Shown here piece after piece: positions 7,097 to 13,412 of a DNA stretch of 15,138 nt. The stretch spans positions 1 to 15,138 of the forward strand of contig CAYVWB010000091.1 in the NCBI GenBank assembly GCA_964455395.1, given 5' to 3'. Positions within the stretch are counted from its first letter, which is position 1. Each line of letters opens with the position of its first letter. The translations under genes and the position numbers were made by a program. The stretch comes from CAYVWB01 sp964455395. Its GTDB lineage: Bacteria; Desulfobacterota; Desulfovibrionia; Desulfovibrionales; Desulfovibrionaceae. Below the pieces are notes generated by a model. The model was not told where the DNA came from. It searched no databases and saw only the letters and a list, made by a program, of their open reading frames with translations.

Positions 7097-9034
7097 TCAG
7101 CCTCCCGCCGTATCCACGGTCTGCAGGGCGATGGTCCCGCGCATCTCGCGTTCGGAGCCGTCCTGGTACTGGATGGCGATTTCCAGGGGGACGGCGTCCG
7201 CCTCGGAGTAGAGCGCTTCCACCAGAGCGGCGTAGCGTTCGCTCACCACGCCGCGGCGCACTTTGCGGGTGCGGGTCAGCTCGCCGTCGTCCGCATCAAG
7301 TTCCTTGAAGAGCAGGGCGAAGCGGTGGATGCGCGCGTTGTCCGGCAACGCCGAGCCCATGTTGGCGTTGATCTGCGTCACCTCGTCGCGGAGCAGCTCA
7401 TAGACTTCCGGCTTGGCCGCCAGGTCCTGATAGGTGGTGTACGTCAACTGCCGGCCTTCAGCCCAGCGGCCCACGATCTCCGCGTCGATGCAGAGGATGG
7501 CCGCCACGTACTCCCGGCCTTGGCCCAGAGCCACGGCTTCCTTCACATACGGTGAGAACTTCAGCTTGTTCTCGATGAACTGCGGGGAGAACTGGGCGCC
7601 GTCGGCGAGTTCCATGACGTCCTTGAGCCGGTCGATGACCACGAGACGGCCTTGGTCGTCGAAGCGGCCCGCGTCGCCGGAGTGGAGCCACCCGTCTTCG
7701 ATGGTCTCGGCGGTGGCTTTCTCGTTCTTGTAGTAGCCCAGGAAGACGGCGGGGCTTTTGGAGAGGATCTCGCCATGGTCGTCGATGCGGATTTCCGTCT
7801 CGGGGATGGGCTCGCCGACGCTTTCGAAGTCGATGGCGCCATCGCGGTGGATGCAGCTGATGCCTGCGATCTCCGTCTGGCCGTATATTTGTTTCAGGTT
7901 CACCCCCAGGGCGTGGAAGAAGCGGAAGGTGTCCGGTCCCAGAGCGGCTCCTCCCGTGGAGGCGCTGCGGATGCGGGAAAAGCCCAGTCGGTCTTTCAGG
8001 GGGTTGAAGAGGCAGAACGTCGCCACGGCGTACTTGAGCTTGAGCGCCATGGAGGGCGTCTCCCCCCGGAAACGACAGTCCGCCATGGCCAGTCCTACGG
8101 GGTAGAAGCGGTCGTAGAGGAAGCGCTTGAGCGGCGTGGTCTCCATGATCTTCACGCGTACGCCGGCGGCCATGTTTTCCCACACCCGCGGCGGGGAGAA
8201 GATGAGGTGTGGGCCTATCTCCCGGATGTCGCACTGCACGGTGTCCGGCTCCTCGGGGAAGCTCACCGCGAAGCCGAAGAGCAAGGCGGAAGCCACGGCC
8301 ATCATCTGTTCGCCCATCCACGCCAGGGGCAGGAAGGAGACGAACTGGTCGCTGGGGTATTTGGGGTCGGCCTGGCCCAGGTTCCACGCCATGGAGAGCA
8401 TGTTCACATGGGAGAGCATGGCGAGCTTTGGCCGACCCGTGGTGCCGGAGGTGGTGGCGATGAGGCACGGCGTGTGCGGATCCAGCGCTTCCACGCGCGC
8501 CTGGAACGCCGCCACGGCGGCCTCGGTGGTTTCGCCCTCGTCCTGCAGCGCCAGGGCCTCCACGGCTTCGAAGGGGGTGAGGCCTTCCACATCCAGGTTC
8601 GCCAAGCCTTTGGGGTCGTGGTAGACCACGTGCTGGAGGAAGGGCGTCCGTTCACGAATCTCCAGCATCTTGTCCACTTGCTCCTGGTCTTCCGCGACCA
8701 CGAGCCTGGCTTCCGAAAGTTCGAAAATATAGGCGATTTCGTCGGCGGGGGCGTCCTGGTAGAGGCCCAGCGCCACGCCGCCGAGGGACTGGATGGCGAG
8801 CTCCGCCCAGAGCCATTCGGGTCGGTTGTCGCCGATGAGGATGACGATGTCGCCGGCGCCCAGGCCCAGCTTGGCCAAGCCCGCGGCGAAACGGGCCGTG
8901 TGCTCCAGATACCGCCGCCAGGTGACAGGTTGCCAGACGCCCAGCTCCTTTTCCCGCAAGGCCACGCGGTTGGGCTGCGTGGCGGCGTTCCGGGCCAGCA
9001 ACGCTGGCAGTGTGGTGTGATACGCCGTGGTCAC
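7097..9034 (-). CDS. AMP-forming acyl-CoA synthetase (long-chain fatty acid--CoA ligase type)
   Basis: The protein has 645 residues. It makes an acyl-adenylate from a carboxylate and ATP, then an acyl-CoA. Motifs seen: the P-loop TTSGTTGRPK at 194-203, with Leu instead of the usual Gly just after the Lys; a YGQTE adenine-binding motif at 384-388; GWLHSGDAG from 448 containing the ribose-binding Asp; DRLKDVMELADGAQFSP from 468, the hinge and FACS-like region; and LTRTRKVRR around 587-595, with Lys591 the likely catalytic lysine. A C-terminal tail of about 50 residues (AIQYQDGSEREMRG) follows. I recall synthetases of this kind inside liv-type operons in other proteobacteria. The start is GTG 9034 with TAGGAG 12 bases upstream; that TAG is the LivG stop. 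The acid used is unknown; an imported organic acid is the natural guess. Confidence 0.92.
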   Translation of the reverse strand: MTTAYHTTLPALLARNAATQPNRVALREKELGVWQPVTWRRYLEHTARFAAGLAKLGLGAGDIVILIGDNRPEWLWAELAIQSLGGVALGLYQDAPADEIAYIFELSEARLVVAEDQEQVDKMLEIRERTPFLQHVVYHDPKGLANLDVEGLTPFEAVEALALQDEGETTEAAVAAFQARVEALDPHTPCLIATTSGTTGRPKLAMLSHVNMLSMAWNLGQADPKYPSDQFVSFLPLAWMGEQMMAVASALLFGFAVSFPEEPDTVQCDIREIGPHLIFSPPRVWENMAAGVRVKIMETTPLKRFLYDRFYPVGLAMADCRFRGETPSMALKLKYAVATFCLFNPLKDRLGFSRIRSASTGGAALGPDTFRFFHALGVNLKQIYGQTEIAGISCIHRDGAIDFESVGEPIPETEIRIDDHGEILSKSPAVFLGYYKNEKATAETIEDGWLHSGDAGRFDDQGRLVVIDRLKDVMELADGAQFSPQFIENKLKFSPYVKEAVALGQGREYVAAILCIDAEIVGRWAEGRQLTYTTYQDLAAKPEVYELLRDEVTQINANMGSALPDNARIHRFALLFKELDADDGELTRTRKVRRGVVSERYAALVEALYSEADAVPLEIAIQYQDGSEREMRGTIALQTVDTAGG

Positions 9035-9049
9035 GGGGGTGTCGCGCTC

Positions 9050-9832
9050 CTACCGGCCAAGGAAGACCGAGTCGTCGCCGCCGAGGTATGCGGCGATCAC
9101 TTCCGGGTTTTGCTGTACGGCTTCGGGGGGGCCTTCAGCGAGCTTGGCGCCGAAGTCCAGCACCACCACTTTGTCCGAGATGTCCATCACCACGCCCATG
9201 TCGTGTTCCACCAGCAGCACGGTTACGCCCCATTCCTCGTTGATGTCCAGAATGTAGCGCGCCATGTCCTCGGTTTCCTCCAGGTTCATGCCGGCCATGG
9301 GCTCGTCCAGGAGGATGAGCCGGGGCTCCGCAGCCAAGGCCCGGCCCAGCTCCACGCGCTTCTGCACGCCGTACGGCAGCCGCCCTGCAGGGTGGTGGCG
9401 GTAGGGGGAGAGCCCCAGAAAGTCGATGACTTCCTCCACGCGTCGGCGGTGGGCGTCTTCGCGCGCGCGGGCCTTGCCCCAGTACAGCAGCGCGGAAGCA
9501 AGGCCGTAGCCCATCTGGGAGTGCCGACCCACCATGAGGTTGTCCAGCACGGAGAGACCACGGAAGAGCGCGATGTTCTGGAATGTGCGCGAAAGGCCCA
9601 GAGTGGTGCGTTTGGAGGCTTTCATGCCCAGCAGGGAGACGCCGTCCAGGGTGATGGCGCCTTCGTCCGGCGTGTACCGGCCGCTGATGCAGTTGAGCAT
9701 GGAGGTCTTGCCTGCGCCGTTGGGGCCGATGAGGGAGACGATGGCGCCTTCCTCCACCGTGTAACCCACGTTCATCAGCGCGGCGATGCCCCGAAAGGTG
9801 AGGGTGACGCCCTCCACTGCGAGCAGACTCAT
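9050..9832 (-). CDS. livG: Liv-type ABC transporter ATP-binding protein LivG
   Basis: The protein has 260 residues. Counted from MSLLAVEG, Walker A is GPNGAGKTS at 36-44, followed by SRTFQNIALF (Q-loop about 85). The signature is LPYGVQKRVELGRAL at 152-166, the known LivG-like variant of LSGGQ. Walker B is LILLDEPMAGMN from 172, and LLVEHDMGVVMDISD carries the switch His at 210. It pairs with LivF. An ATG 12 bases upstream (9844) would add MAQL, but the GGAGGA ribosome site touches that codon directly with no spacing. The ATG at 9832 overlaps the upstream stop as ATGA, the usual coupled arrangement, and lies 12 bases from GGAGGA, so I prefer it. It is separated from livF by six other genes. 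Confidence 0.93.
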   Translation of the reverse strand: MSLLAVEGVTLTFRGIAALMNVGYTVEEGAIVSLIGPNGAGKTSMLNCISGRYTPDEGAITLDGVSLLGMKASKRTTLGLSRTFQNIALFRGLSVLDNLMVGRHSQMGYGLASALLYWGKARAREDAHRRRVEEVIDFLGLSPYRHHPAGRLPYGVQKRVELGRALAAEPRLILLDEPMAGMNLEETEDMARYILDINEEWGVTVLLVEHDMGVVMDISDKVVVLDFGAKLAEGPPEAVQQNPEVIAAYLGGDDSVFLGR

Positions 9833-10494
9833 AAGCTGCGCCATTCCTCCTGAAAGGTCTCGGGGCCGACGATGGTGTAGCCTTTGGCGGCGATGGCCTG
9901 TTCGATCGGCGCAGGATCGTCCGTCATGATGCGGAAGACGACCATGCGGCGGTCCTTGTGCCAGAACGTCCCTGTGGCGATGATGGAGACGTTGTTTTCC
10001 GCGATGATCCCGCTGACTTCATGGATGACGCCGGTGCGGTCCGTCACCTCGAAGGCGATGCGCGCGCCGCCTTGGCTCAAGCCCATCTCTTCCACCAGCA
10101 CCTCCAGCATCACGGAGCGGTTGATGAAGCCCAGCAGGCGGCTGTCCTCATCCACCACGGCGAGGCCGGCGAGGTTGTCTTCGTGCATGCGCCACGCAGC
10201 AGCTTCGATGAGCGCGTCCGGTCCGATGCGGGGGACGTCCTTCTGCACGATCTGTTCGATTTTCAGCTTGGAGAGGAGGTAGTTGATCTCGTGCTTGGAG
10301 AGACTGGTGGCCCGTGAAGGCAGCGCTTCCTTCACGTCTTCCTTGCGCACGTAGCCCACGAGGGTGTCGCCCTCCACCACGAGAAGCATCCACAGCCGGT
10401 GTTCGAGCATCAGCTTTTCCGCTTCGGAGACGAGGGTCTGCCGGGTCACGGTCGGAATCTGGCGCTTGAGCAGCATCTTCAGGCCGACGTACAT
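9829..10494 (-). CDS. CBS-pair and ACT domain protein (AcuB-like), first gene of the operon
   Basis: The protein has 221 residues. The first CBS motif spans about 8-58 (PTVTRQTLVSEAEKLMLEHR, then LLVVEGDTLVGYVRKEDV). The second spans about 78-133 (KDVPRIGPDALIEAAAWRMH, then LAVVDEDSRLLGFINRSVML). An ACT domain follows at about 144-210, with GGARIAFEVTDRTGVIHEV and NVSIIATGTFW. CBS pairs bind adenine nucleotides and ACT domains bind amino acids or similar small ligands, so the protein is a plausible sensor of energy state or of the imported solute; the architecture matches AcuB-type proteins, but the function here is inferred. No catalytic or DNA-binding domain is seen. The start is ATG 10494 with GGAGA about 7 bases upstream. 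Its TGA overlaps the livG start (ATGA), so the two are translationally coupled. Confidence 0.9.
   Translation of the reverse strand: MYVGLKMLLKRQIPTVTRQTLVSEAEKLMLEHRLWMLLVVEGDTLVGYVRKEDVKEALPSRATSLSKHEINYLLSKLKIEQIVQKDVPRIGPDALIEAAAWRMHEDNLAGLAVVDEDSRLLGFINRSVMLEVLVEEMGLSQGGARIAFEVTDRTGVIHEVSGIIAENNVSIIATGTFWHKDRRMVVFRIMTDDPAPIEQAIAAKGYTIVGPETFQEEWRSL
9845..9850 (-). promoter_or_regulatory. Ribosome binding site that decides the livG start
   Basis: On the minus strand GGAGGA is followed at once by ATG (9844) and then, 12 bases further, by a second ATG (9832). With no spacing to the first ATG, the second is the more likely start. It also forms the ATGA overlap with the CBS-ACT stop. Confidence 0.6.
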
Positions 10495-10514
10495 GGGCGC
10501 TCTCCTTCAAGAAA

Positions 10515-10534
10515 GCATGCGGGGGGGCGCATGC
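10515..10534 (-). promoter_or_regulatory. Leader hairpin with C-only loop, 20 bases before the first operon start codon
   Basis: On the minus strand the sequence is GCATGCG, six C, CGCATGC: a perfect 7-base stem with a hexa-C loop. It is followed by TTTCTT and then the GGAGA ribosome site of the CBS-ACT gene. A strong stem followed by a short U-rich run in the leader of an operon could be an attenuator or a translation-control element. Each stem arm also contains the self-complementary GCATGC, so it could equally be a DNA operator. Confidence 0.45.
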
Positions 10535-10604
10535 GTGGCGCCGCCCTGCGATTTCGGCGGCGCGTTGACGAAACTGGGGTGACGATACACCCGAACCAGC
10601 CCAC

Positions 10605-10618
10605 AATCGCGTGCGATT
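10605..10618. promoter_or_regulatory. 14-base palindrome, candidate operator
   Basis: AATCGC-GT-GCGATT is a perfect 6+6 inverted repeat around a 2-base centre, near the middle of the divergent region. The short centre suits a dimeric DNA-binding protein better than an RNA hairpin. No family of regulator can be named from it. Confidence 0.35.
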
Positions 10619-10739
10619 TTCCGCGAACGGTCACTCCGGCGCCGTCAACGGCAGGGGGGCGGCGCAGGTCGTTGTCAAACCTTATTCTGCCCGGTTCGTC
10701 AAGGTGTTCGCCCAAGAGATCGGGAATACACCTCCTTTT

Positions 10740-10757
10740 TTGTCGGGCTATGGACAA
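10740..10757. promoter_or_regulatory. 18-base TTGT-N10-ACAA palindrome upstream of hypA, Rex-like
   Basis: TTGTC-N8-GACAA is a perfect inverted repeat whose outer TTGT and ACAA and total length of 18 match the outline of redox-sensing Rex operators (TTGTGA-type half sites). The third to fifth inner positions do not match the Rex consensus (CGG instead of GAA), so identity is uncertain. It overlaps the possible -35 of hypA, where a bound repressor would block transcription. Confidence 0.35.
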
Positions 10758-10779
10758 GCGCGGGCTTTTTCATTACGTC
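10751..10779 (+). promoter_or_regulatory. hypA: Weak candidate hypA promoter
   Basis: TGGACA (10751-10756), a 17-base spacer and TACGTC (10774-10779) form a sigma70-like pair, good in the -35 and poor in the -10. Transcription would begin at about 10786-10787, the first base of the hypA ATG, which would give a leaderless message. This fits the absence of any purine-rich ribosome site before hypA. Confidence 0.25.
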
Positions 10780-10786
10780 ATCCCCC

Positions 10787-11137
10787 ATGCATGAAATGTC
10801 GCTCACGCAGAGCTTGCTGCGCATCATCAACGAAGAGCTCGAACGGCACGGCAAGCGTCGGCTCCTCGGCGTCACCGTGGCGCACGGCGCCATGGCCAAC
10901 GTGGTCCCGGACGCCATGGCCTTCGCATGGGAAGCCCTCACCAAAGGCACGGCCCACGAGGGCGCGACGCTCACCTTGCGCGAGATCCCCCTGGAGGTCG
11001 AATGCAGTCGTTGCGGATGCGTCTTCCAGCCGGCGGAAAAGCTCGTGCTCAAGCCCTGCCCCGAATGTGGAGAGGACCTGGGCCACACCGTGCGCGCCGG
11101 CAAGGAGCTCTACCTGGAATCCATGGACGCGGAGTGA
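10787..11137 (+). CDS. hypA: [NiFe]-hydrogenase nickel incorporation protein HypA
   Basis: The protein has 116 residues, the normal length. HypA delivers nickel, with HypB, to the large subunit of [NiFe]-hydrogenase. The N-terminus MHEMSL provides the essential His2 nickel ligand, so the ATG at 10787 must be the start. The zinc site is complete: C73 and C76 (CSRC), then C91 and C94 (CPEC). An extra Cys at 78 is unusual but outside the core pair. The sequence just before the ATG is pyrimidine-rich (CATCCCCC) and holds no Shine-Dalgarno sequence, unlike nearly every other gene in the window. hypB follows after 42 bases, so the two form an operon; the remaining hyp genes and the hydrogenase itself are not in this window. 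Confidence 0.96.
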   Translation: MHEMSLTQSLLRIINEELERHGKRRLLGVTVAHGAMANVVPDAMAFAWEALTKGTAHEGATLTLREIPLEVECSRCGCVFQPAEKLVLKPCPECGEDLGHTVRAGKELYLESMDAE

Positions 11138-11179
11138 GCCCCGCCTTCCTCGAAGCCCCCCACGCAAGGAGCTGACCCC

Positions 11180-11839
11180 ATGACCATCCCCGTGGTCCGC
11201 AATATTCTCGAAGCCAACGAAGCCCACGCCGAGGAGCTGCGCCAGCGTTTCGCCACGCTGAAGATTCTGGCGCTGAATCTCATCAGCTCCCCGGGCGCCG
11301 GCAAGACGACCTTGCTGGAGCGCACCCTGACAGAGCTGAAAGACGAATTCCGCATGGCTGTCATCGAAGGGGACTGCATGACGGACAACGACGCGCGCCG
11401 CGTGGCCGCCACCGGAGCCCAAGCCGTGCAGATCAATACCGAAGGAGGCTGTCATCTGGACGGCTCCATGGTGAAGGCCGCGTTGGAGTCCCTCGACCTT
11501 GACAGCCTGGATATCCTCTTTATCGAAAACGTGGGCAACCTCGTCTGTCCCGTGGAGTTCGACTGCGGCGAGGACTTCAAGATCGCGCTGCTCTCGGTGA
11601 CCGAGGGCGACGACAAACCGGAGAAGTATCCCCAGCTCTTCGAACGCTCCCAGGTGATGGTGCTGAACAAGGTGGATCTGCTGCCGTATGTCGACTTCAA
11701 CGTCGAACGCGCCGAGGACCACGCCCGCGCCATGAACAAGGATCTGGCCAGCTTCCGACTCTCCTGCCGCACCGGGGAAGGCTTGGCGCCATGGCTGGAC
11801 TGGCTGCGCGCCGCCGTGAACGCCAAACGCGGGAGCTGA
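11180..11839 (+). CDS. hypB: Hydrogenase nickel incorporation GTPase HypB
   Basis: The protein has 219 residues. This GTPase drives nickel delivery in [NiFe]-hydrogenase maturation. The P-loop is SSPGAGKTT at 36-44, GDCMTDNDA follows at 64-72, and TEGGCHLDGSMV carries the conserved metal-binding C91-H92. ENVGNLVCP contributes C123, and NKVD at 163-166 is the guanine-specificity motif. The N-terminal CxxCGC nickel site and the His-rich stretch found in some HypB proteins are both absent, so this is a short-form HypB that probably depends on HypA or another chaperone for nickel storage. The FDCGED stretch has Cys where Leu is more usual. The ATG start has AAGGAG 8 bases upstream. Confidence 0.96.
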   Translation: MTIPVVRNILEANEAHAEELRQRFATLKILALNLISSPGAGKTTLLERTLTELKDEFRMAVIEGDCMTDNDARRVAATGAQAVQINTEGGCHLDGSMVKAALESLDLDSLDILFIENVGNLVCPVEFDCGEDFKIALLSVTEGDDKPEKYPQLFERSQVMVLNKVDLLPYVDFNVERAEDHARAMNKDLASFRLSCRTGEGLAPWLDWLRAAVNAKRGS

Positions 11840-12267
11840 ACGCCGGCGTGTGAGGGACGGAGGAGCGGCCCCCCCAATCCATGGAGCCGGCCCGCCCTGC
11901 CGACCCTGCGCATCGTGTTCATGGGAGCGCGCCACGCGTCGGTCCGTGCGCTTGCGAACTGCTGGCGATCAAGCTGCTGGCGGTCAAGCTTGTGGCGATC
12001 GAGACGCTGGCGGGTCGGGCGTGGGCGTCTCCAGGACGCGTCAGCCCGAGAGCAGGGCGCGCATGCTCGCTCGGACCGTCGGACCATCGTGGCGTGGGGC
12101 GCCGACGGGCGATGGGGGCGTGGGGCGCAGTCTGTGGCTTGTCGTCAGATATTTCGAATCGTTACGCATTTCACGTGAGCCGCGGCGCTTCCGCAGGGCC
12201 CGTCGGGTCACGGAACAAACGGCGTGCGCACCATCACCATAACCTTCCATTTTCGAGGGATACCGCC
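11840..12267. other. 428-base spacer between hypB and mrp with degenerate 15-base repeats
   Basis: The left part is GC-rich, with a degenerate 15-base tandem repeat at 11959-12018. The right part contains a locally AT-richer stretch (about 12139-12180) that could hold the mrp promoter: TTGTCG (12139-12144), a 17-base spacer and TTACGC (12162-12167), a poor -10. The frame of mrp stays open back to 11881, but the encoded residues look like noncoding translation. No tRNA or clear terminator was seen after hypB. Confidence 0.6.
11959..12018. repeat. Degenerate 15-base tandem repeat, about four units
   Basis: Units at 11959-11973 (CTGCTGGCGATCAAG), 11974-11988 (one base different), 11989-12003 (three bases different from unit 1) and a decayed fourth at 12004-12018 share the core TGGCG-A/G-TC. 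The period is a multiple of three although no supported gene covers it. In one minus-strand frame it reads repeated LDRQQ-like residues. Confidence 0.7.
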
Positions 12268-13149
12268 ATGAGCGAACACTGTTCCGGCTGCTCCAGTGCG
12301 ACCAGCTGCAGCGATCAGGAAAAAAGCCAATGTCAAGGGCCCGAAAACGCTGACGAAGCGCTCATCCGCTCACGACTTTCTCGCATCAAGCGCAAGATCG
12401 TGGTGCTCTCGGGCAAAGGGGGCGTGGGCAAGTCCACGGTAGCGGCGAACATCGCCGTCTCCCTGGCGGAAGCAGGCAAGCGCGTGGGCCTGCTGGACGT
12501 GGATGTCCACGGCCCCAGCATTCCCCGTCTGCTCTCCCTTTCCGGAAAACATCCGCACATGGGCGAGGCCTCCATGGAGCCGGTGCCGTGGTCGCGAAAC
12601 CTTGCGGTGATGTCGCTAGGCTTCCTCATCGAGGATCCGAAGCAAGCTGTCATCTGGCGCGGTCCGGTGAAGATAGGCCTCATCCGGCAGTTCATCCGGG
12701 ATGTTGAATGGGGCGACCTGGACGCGCTGGTGGTGGACTGCCCCCCCGGCACCGGCGACGAACCCCTGAGCGCGCTGCAAACCATCGGCTCGGACGCCAT
12801 GGCAGTCATCGTGACCACGCCGCAAGCCGTGGCCATCGACGACGTGCGGCGCTCCGTGAGCTTCGTGCGCGAGATGGGCAACCCCATCCTGGGTATAGTG
12901 GAAAACATGAGCGGCTACGTGTGCTCCCACTGCGGGGAGGTGGAGCACATCTTCTCCCAAGGCGGAGGCGAGCAGCTCGCAGCGGAGATGGGCGTCCCCT
13001 TCCTGGGCTCTGCGCCGCTGGATCCGGAACTGGGACGGGCTGCGGAAGAAGGGTACGCTTATCTGAAAGTCCACAAGGAGACGCCCACGGCGCAGGCGTT
13101 CCAACGCATCACCGCGCCAATGCTGAAGCTTATCGACGCGGCCGGGTGA
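12268..13149 (+). CDS. mrp: Mrp/NBP35-family P-loop ATPase, Fe-S cluster carrier
   Basis: The protein has 293 residues. The family binds and transfers Fe-S clusters in the cytoplasm. The N-terminus is Cys-rich (C5, C8, C14 and C22 in MSEHCSGCSSATSC then SQCQ), like the extra cluster-binding region of NBP35-type members. The deviant Walker A is GKGGVGKST at 49-57, followed by DVDVHGPSIPRLL (switch I), DCPPGTGDEPLS (Walker B/switch II, 157-168) and TTPQAVAIDDVRRS. The C-terminal CxxC (C219, C222 in SGYVCSHCGE) bridges the cluster between two subunits. The start is ATG 12268 with GAGGG about 8 bases upstream; it also gives the first Cys at the usual position. Its place downstream of hypAB suggests a role in maturing metalloenzymes such as hydrogenase, but that is inference. 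Confidence 0.94.
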   Translation: MSEHCSGCSSATSCSDQEKSQCQGPENADEALIRSRLSRIKRKIVVLSGKGGVGKSTVAANIAVSLAEAGKRVGLLDVDVHGPSIPRLLSLSGKHPHMGEASMEPVPWSRNLAVMSLGFLIEDPKQAVIWRGPVKIGLIRQFIRDVEWGDLDALVVDCPPGTGDEPLSALQTIGSDAMAVIVTTPQAVAIDDVRRSVSFVREMGNPILGIVENMSGYVCSHCGEVEHIFSQGGGEQLAAEMGVPFLGSAPLDPELGRAAEEGYAYLKVHKETPTAQAFQRITAPMLKLIDAAG

Positions 13150-13412
13150 TCGCACGGCTGCAGTACGACGTGACGCGCCCGGCAGCTCCGACACGCGTCG
13201 GGTGCGTCGCATCGTCCCCTTCCGTGCTGCATCCGTGCAAATTGACCGTTCACTTTTTGCGCATGTTGTGGTAAGGGTGCGTCACTGTCATTCGTACGGC
13301 GCATGTGGACGCAGTGACCATTACACCGGGGAAAGAGACAGAAGCAGTCGCGCGCGGCGCTCCCTGTTGCGGGACAGCGGCGACGCTTTGCACGTCGGAG
13401 TAGCACGACCCC
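13150..13412. other. 263-base spacer with inverted repeats between mrp and the ribbon-protein gene
   Basis: It holds the hairpin listed at 13188-13201, a TTGACC (13242-13247) that could be a -35 but has only TGTGGT at 19 bases as a -10, and a 7-base inverted repeat GTCACTG (13281-13287) / CAGTGAC (13312-13318). GCGTC and GACGC flank the same arms in swapped order. I saw no small gene or RNA gene. Confidence 0.5.
13188..13201 (+). terminator. Small hairpin after mrp, weak terminator candidate
   Basis: CCGAC-ACGC-GTCGG forms a perfect 5-base stem with a 4-base loop, 38 bases after the mrp stop. No T tract follows, so intrinsic termination would be weak. Confidence 0.25.

Larger units (their letters stand above)
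10495..10786. promoter_or_regulatory. Divergent intergenic region between the transport operon and hypA
   Basis: These 292 bases must hold the promoters of both the leftward operon and rightward hypA. Visible structure, left to right: a C-loop hairpin in the operon leader (10515-10534); a GGGTG-N6-CACCC inverted repeat (10577-10592); a near-perfect 14-base palindrome AATCGCGTGCGATT (10605-10618); and a TTGTC-N8-GACAA palindrome (10740-10757) overlapping a possible hypA -35. I found no clean sigma70 hexamer pair for the leftward operon and no sigma54 -24/-12 element. No small gene with a ribosome site was found here. Confidence 0.7.

Noticed and set aside
7652..9853. Plus-strand open frame of 733 residues
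   Set aside because: It is antisense to the acyl-CoA synthetase and livG, with no motif and no ribosome site.
10720..10740. Purine-rich ribosome-site-like run on the minus strand (AAAAAAGGAGG) in the divergent region
   Set aside because: No start codon at suitable distance opens a frame of meaningful length or composition, so I do not call a small gene.
10778..11935. Minus-strand open frame of 385 residues opposite hypA-hypB
   Set aside because: hypA and hypB are certain on the plus strand; the reverse frame has a low-complexity translation.
11881..12267. N-terminal extension of Mrp by 129 residues
   Set aside because: The translation is Arg/Ala/Gly-rich with no domain, it passes through the decayed 15-base repeats, and the ATG at 12268 has a good GAGGG site and the expected Cys-rich N-terminus.
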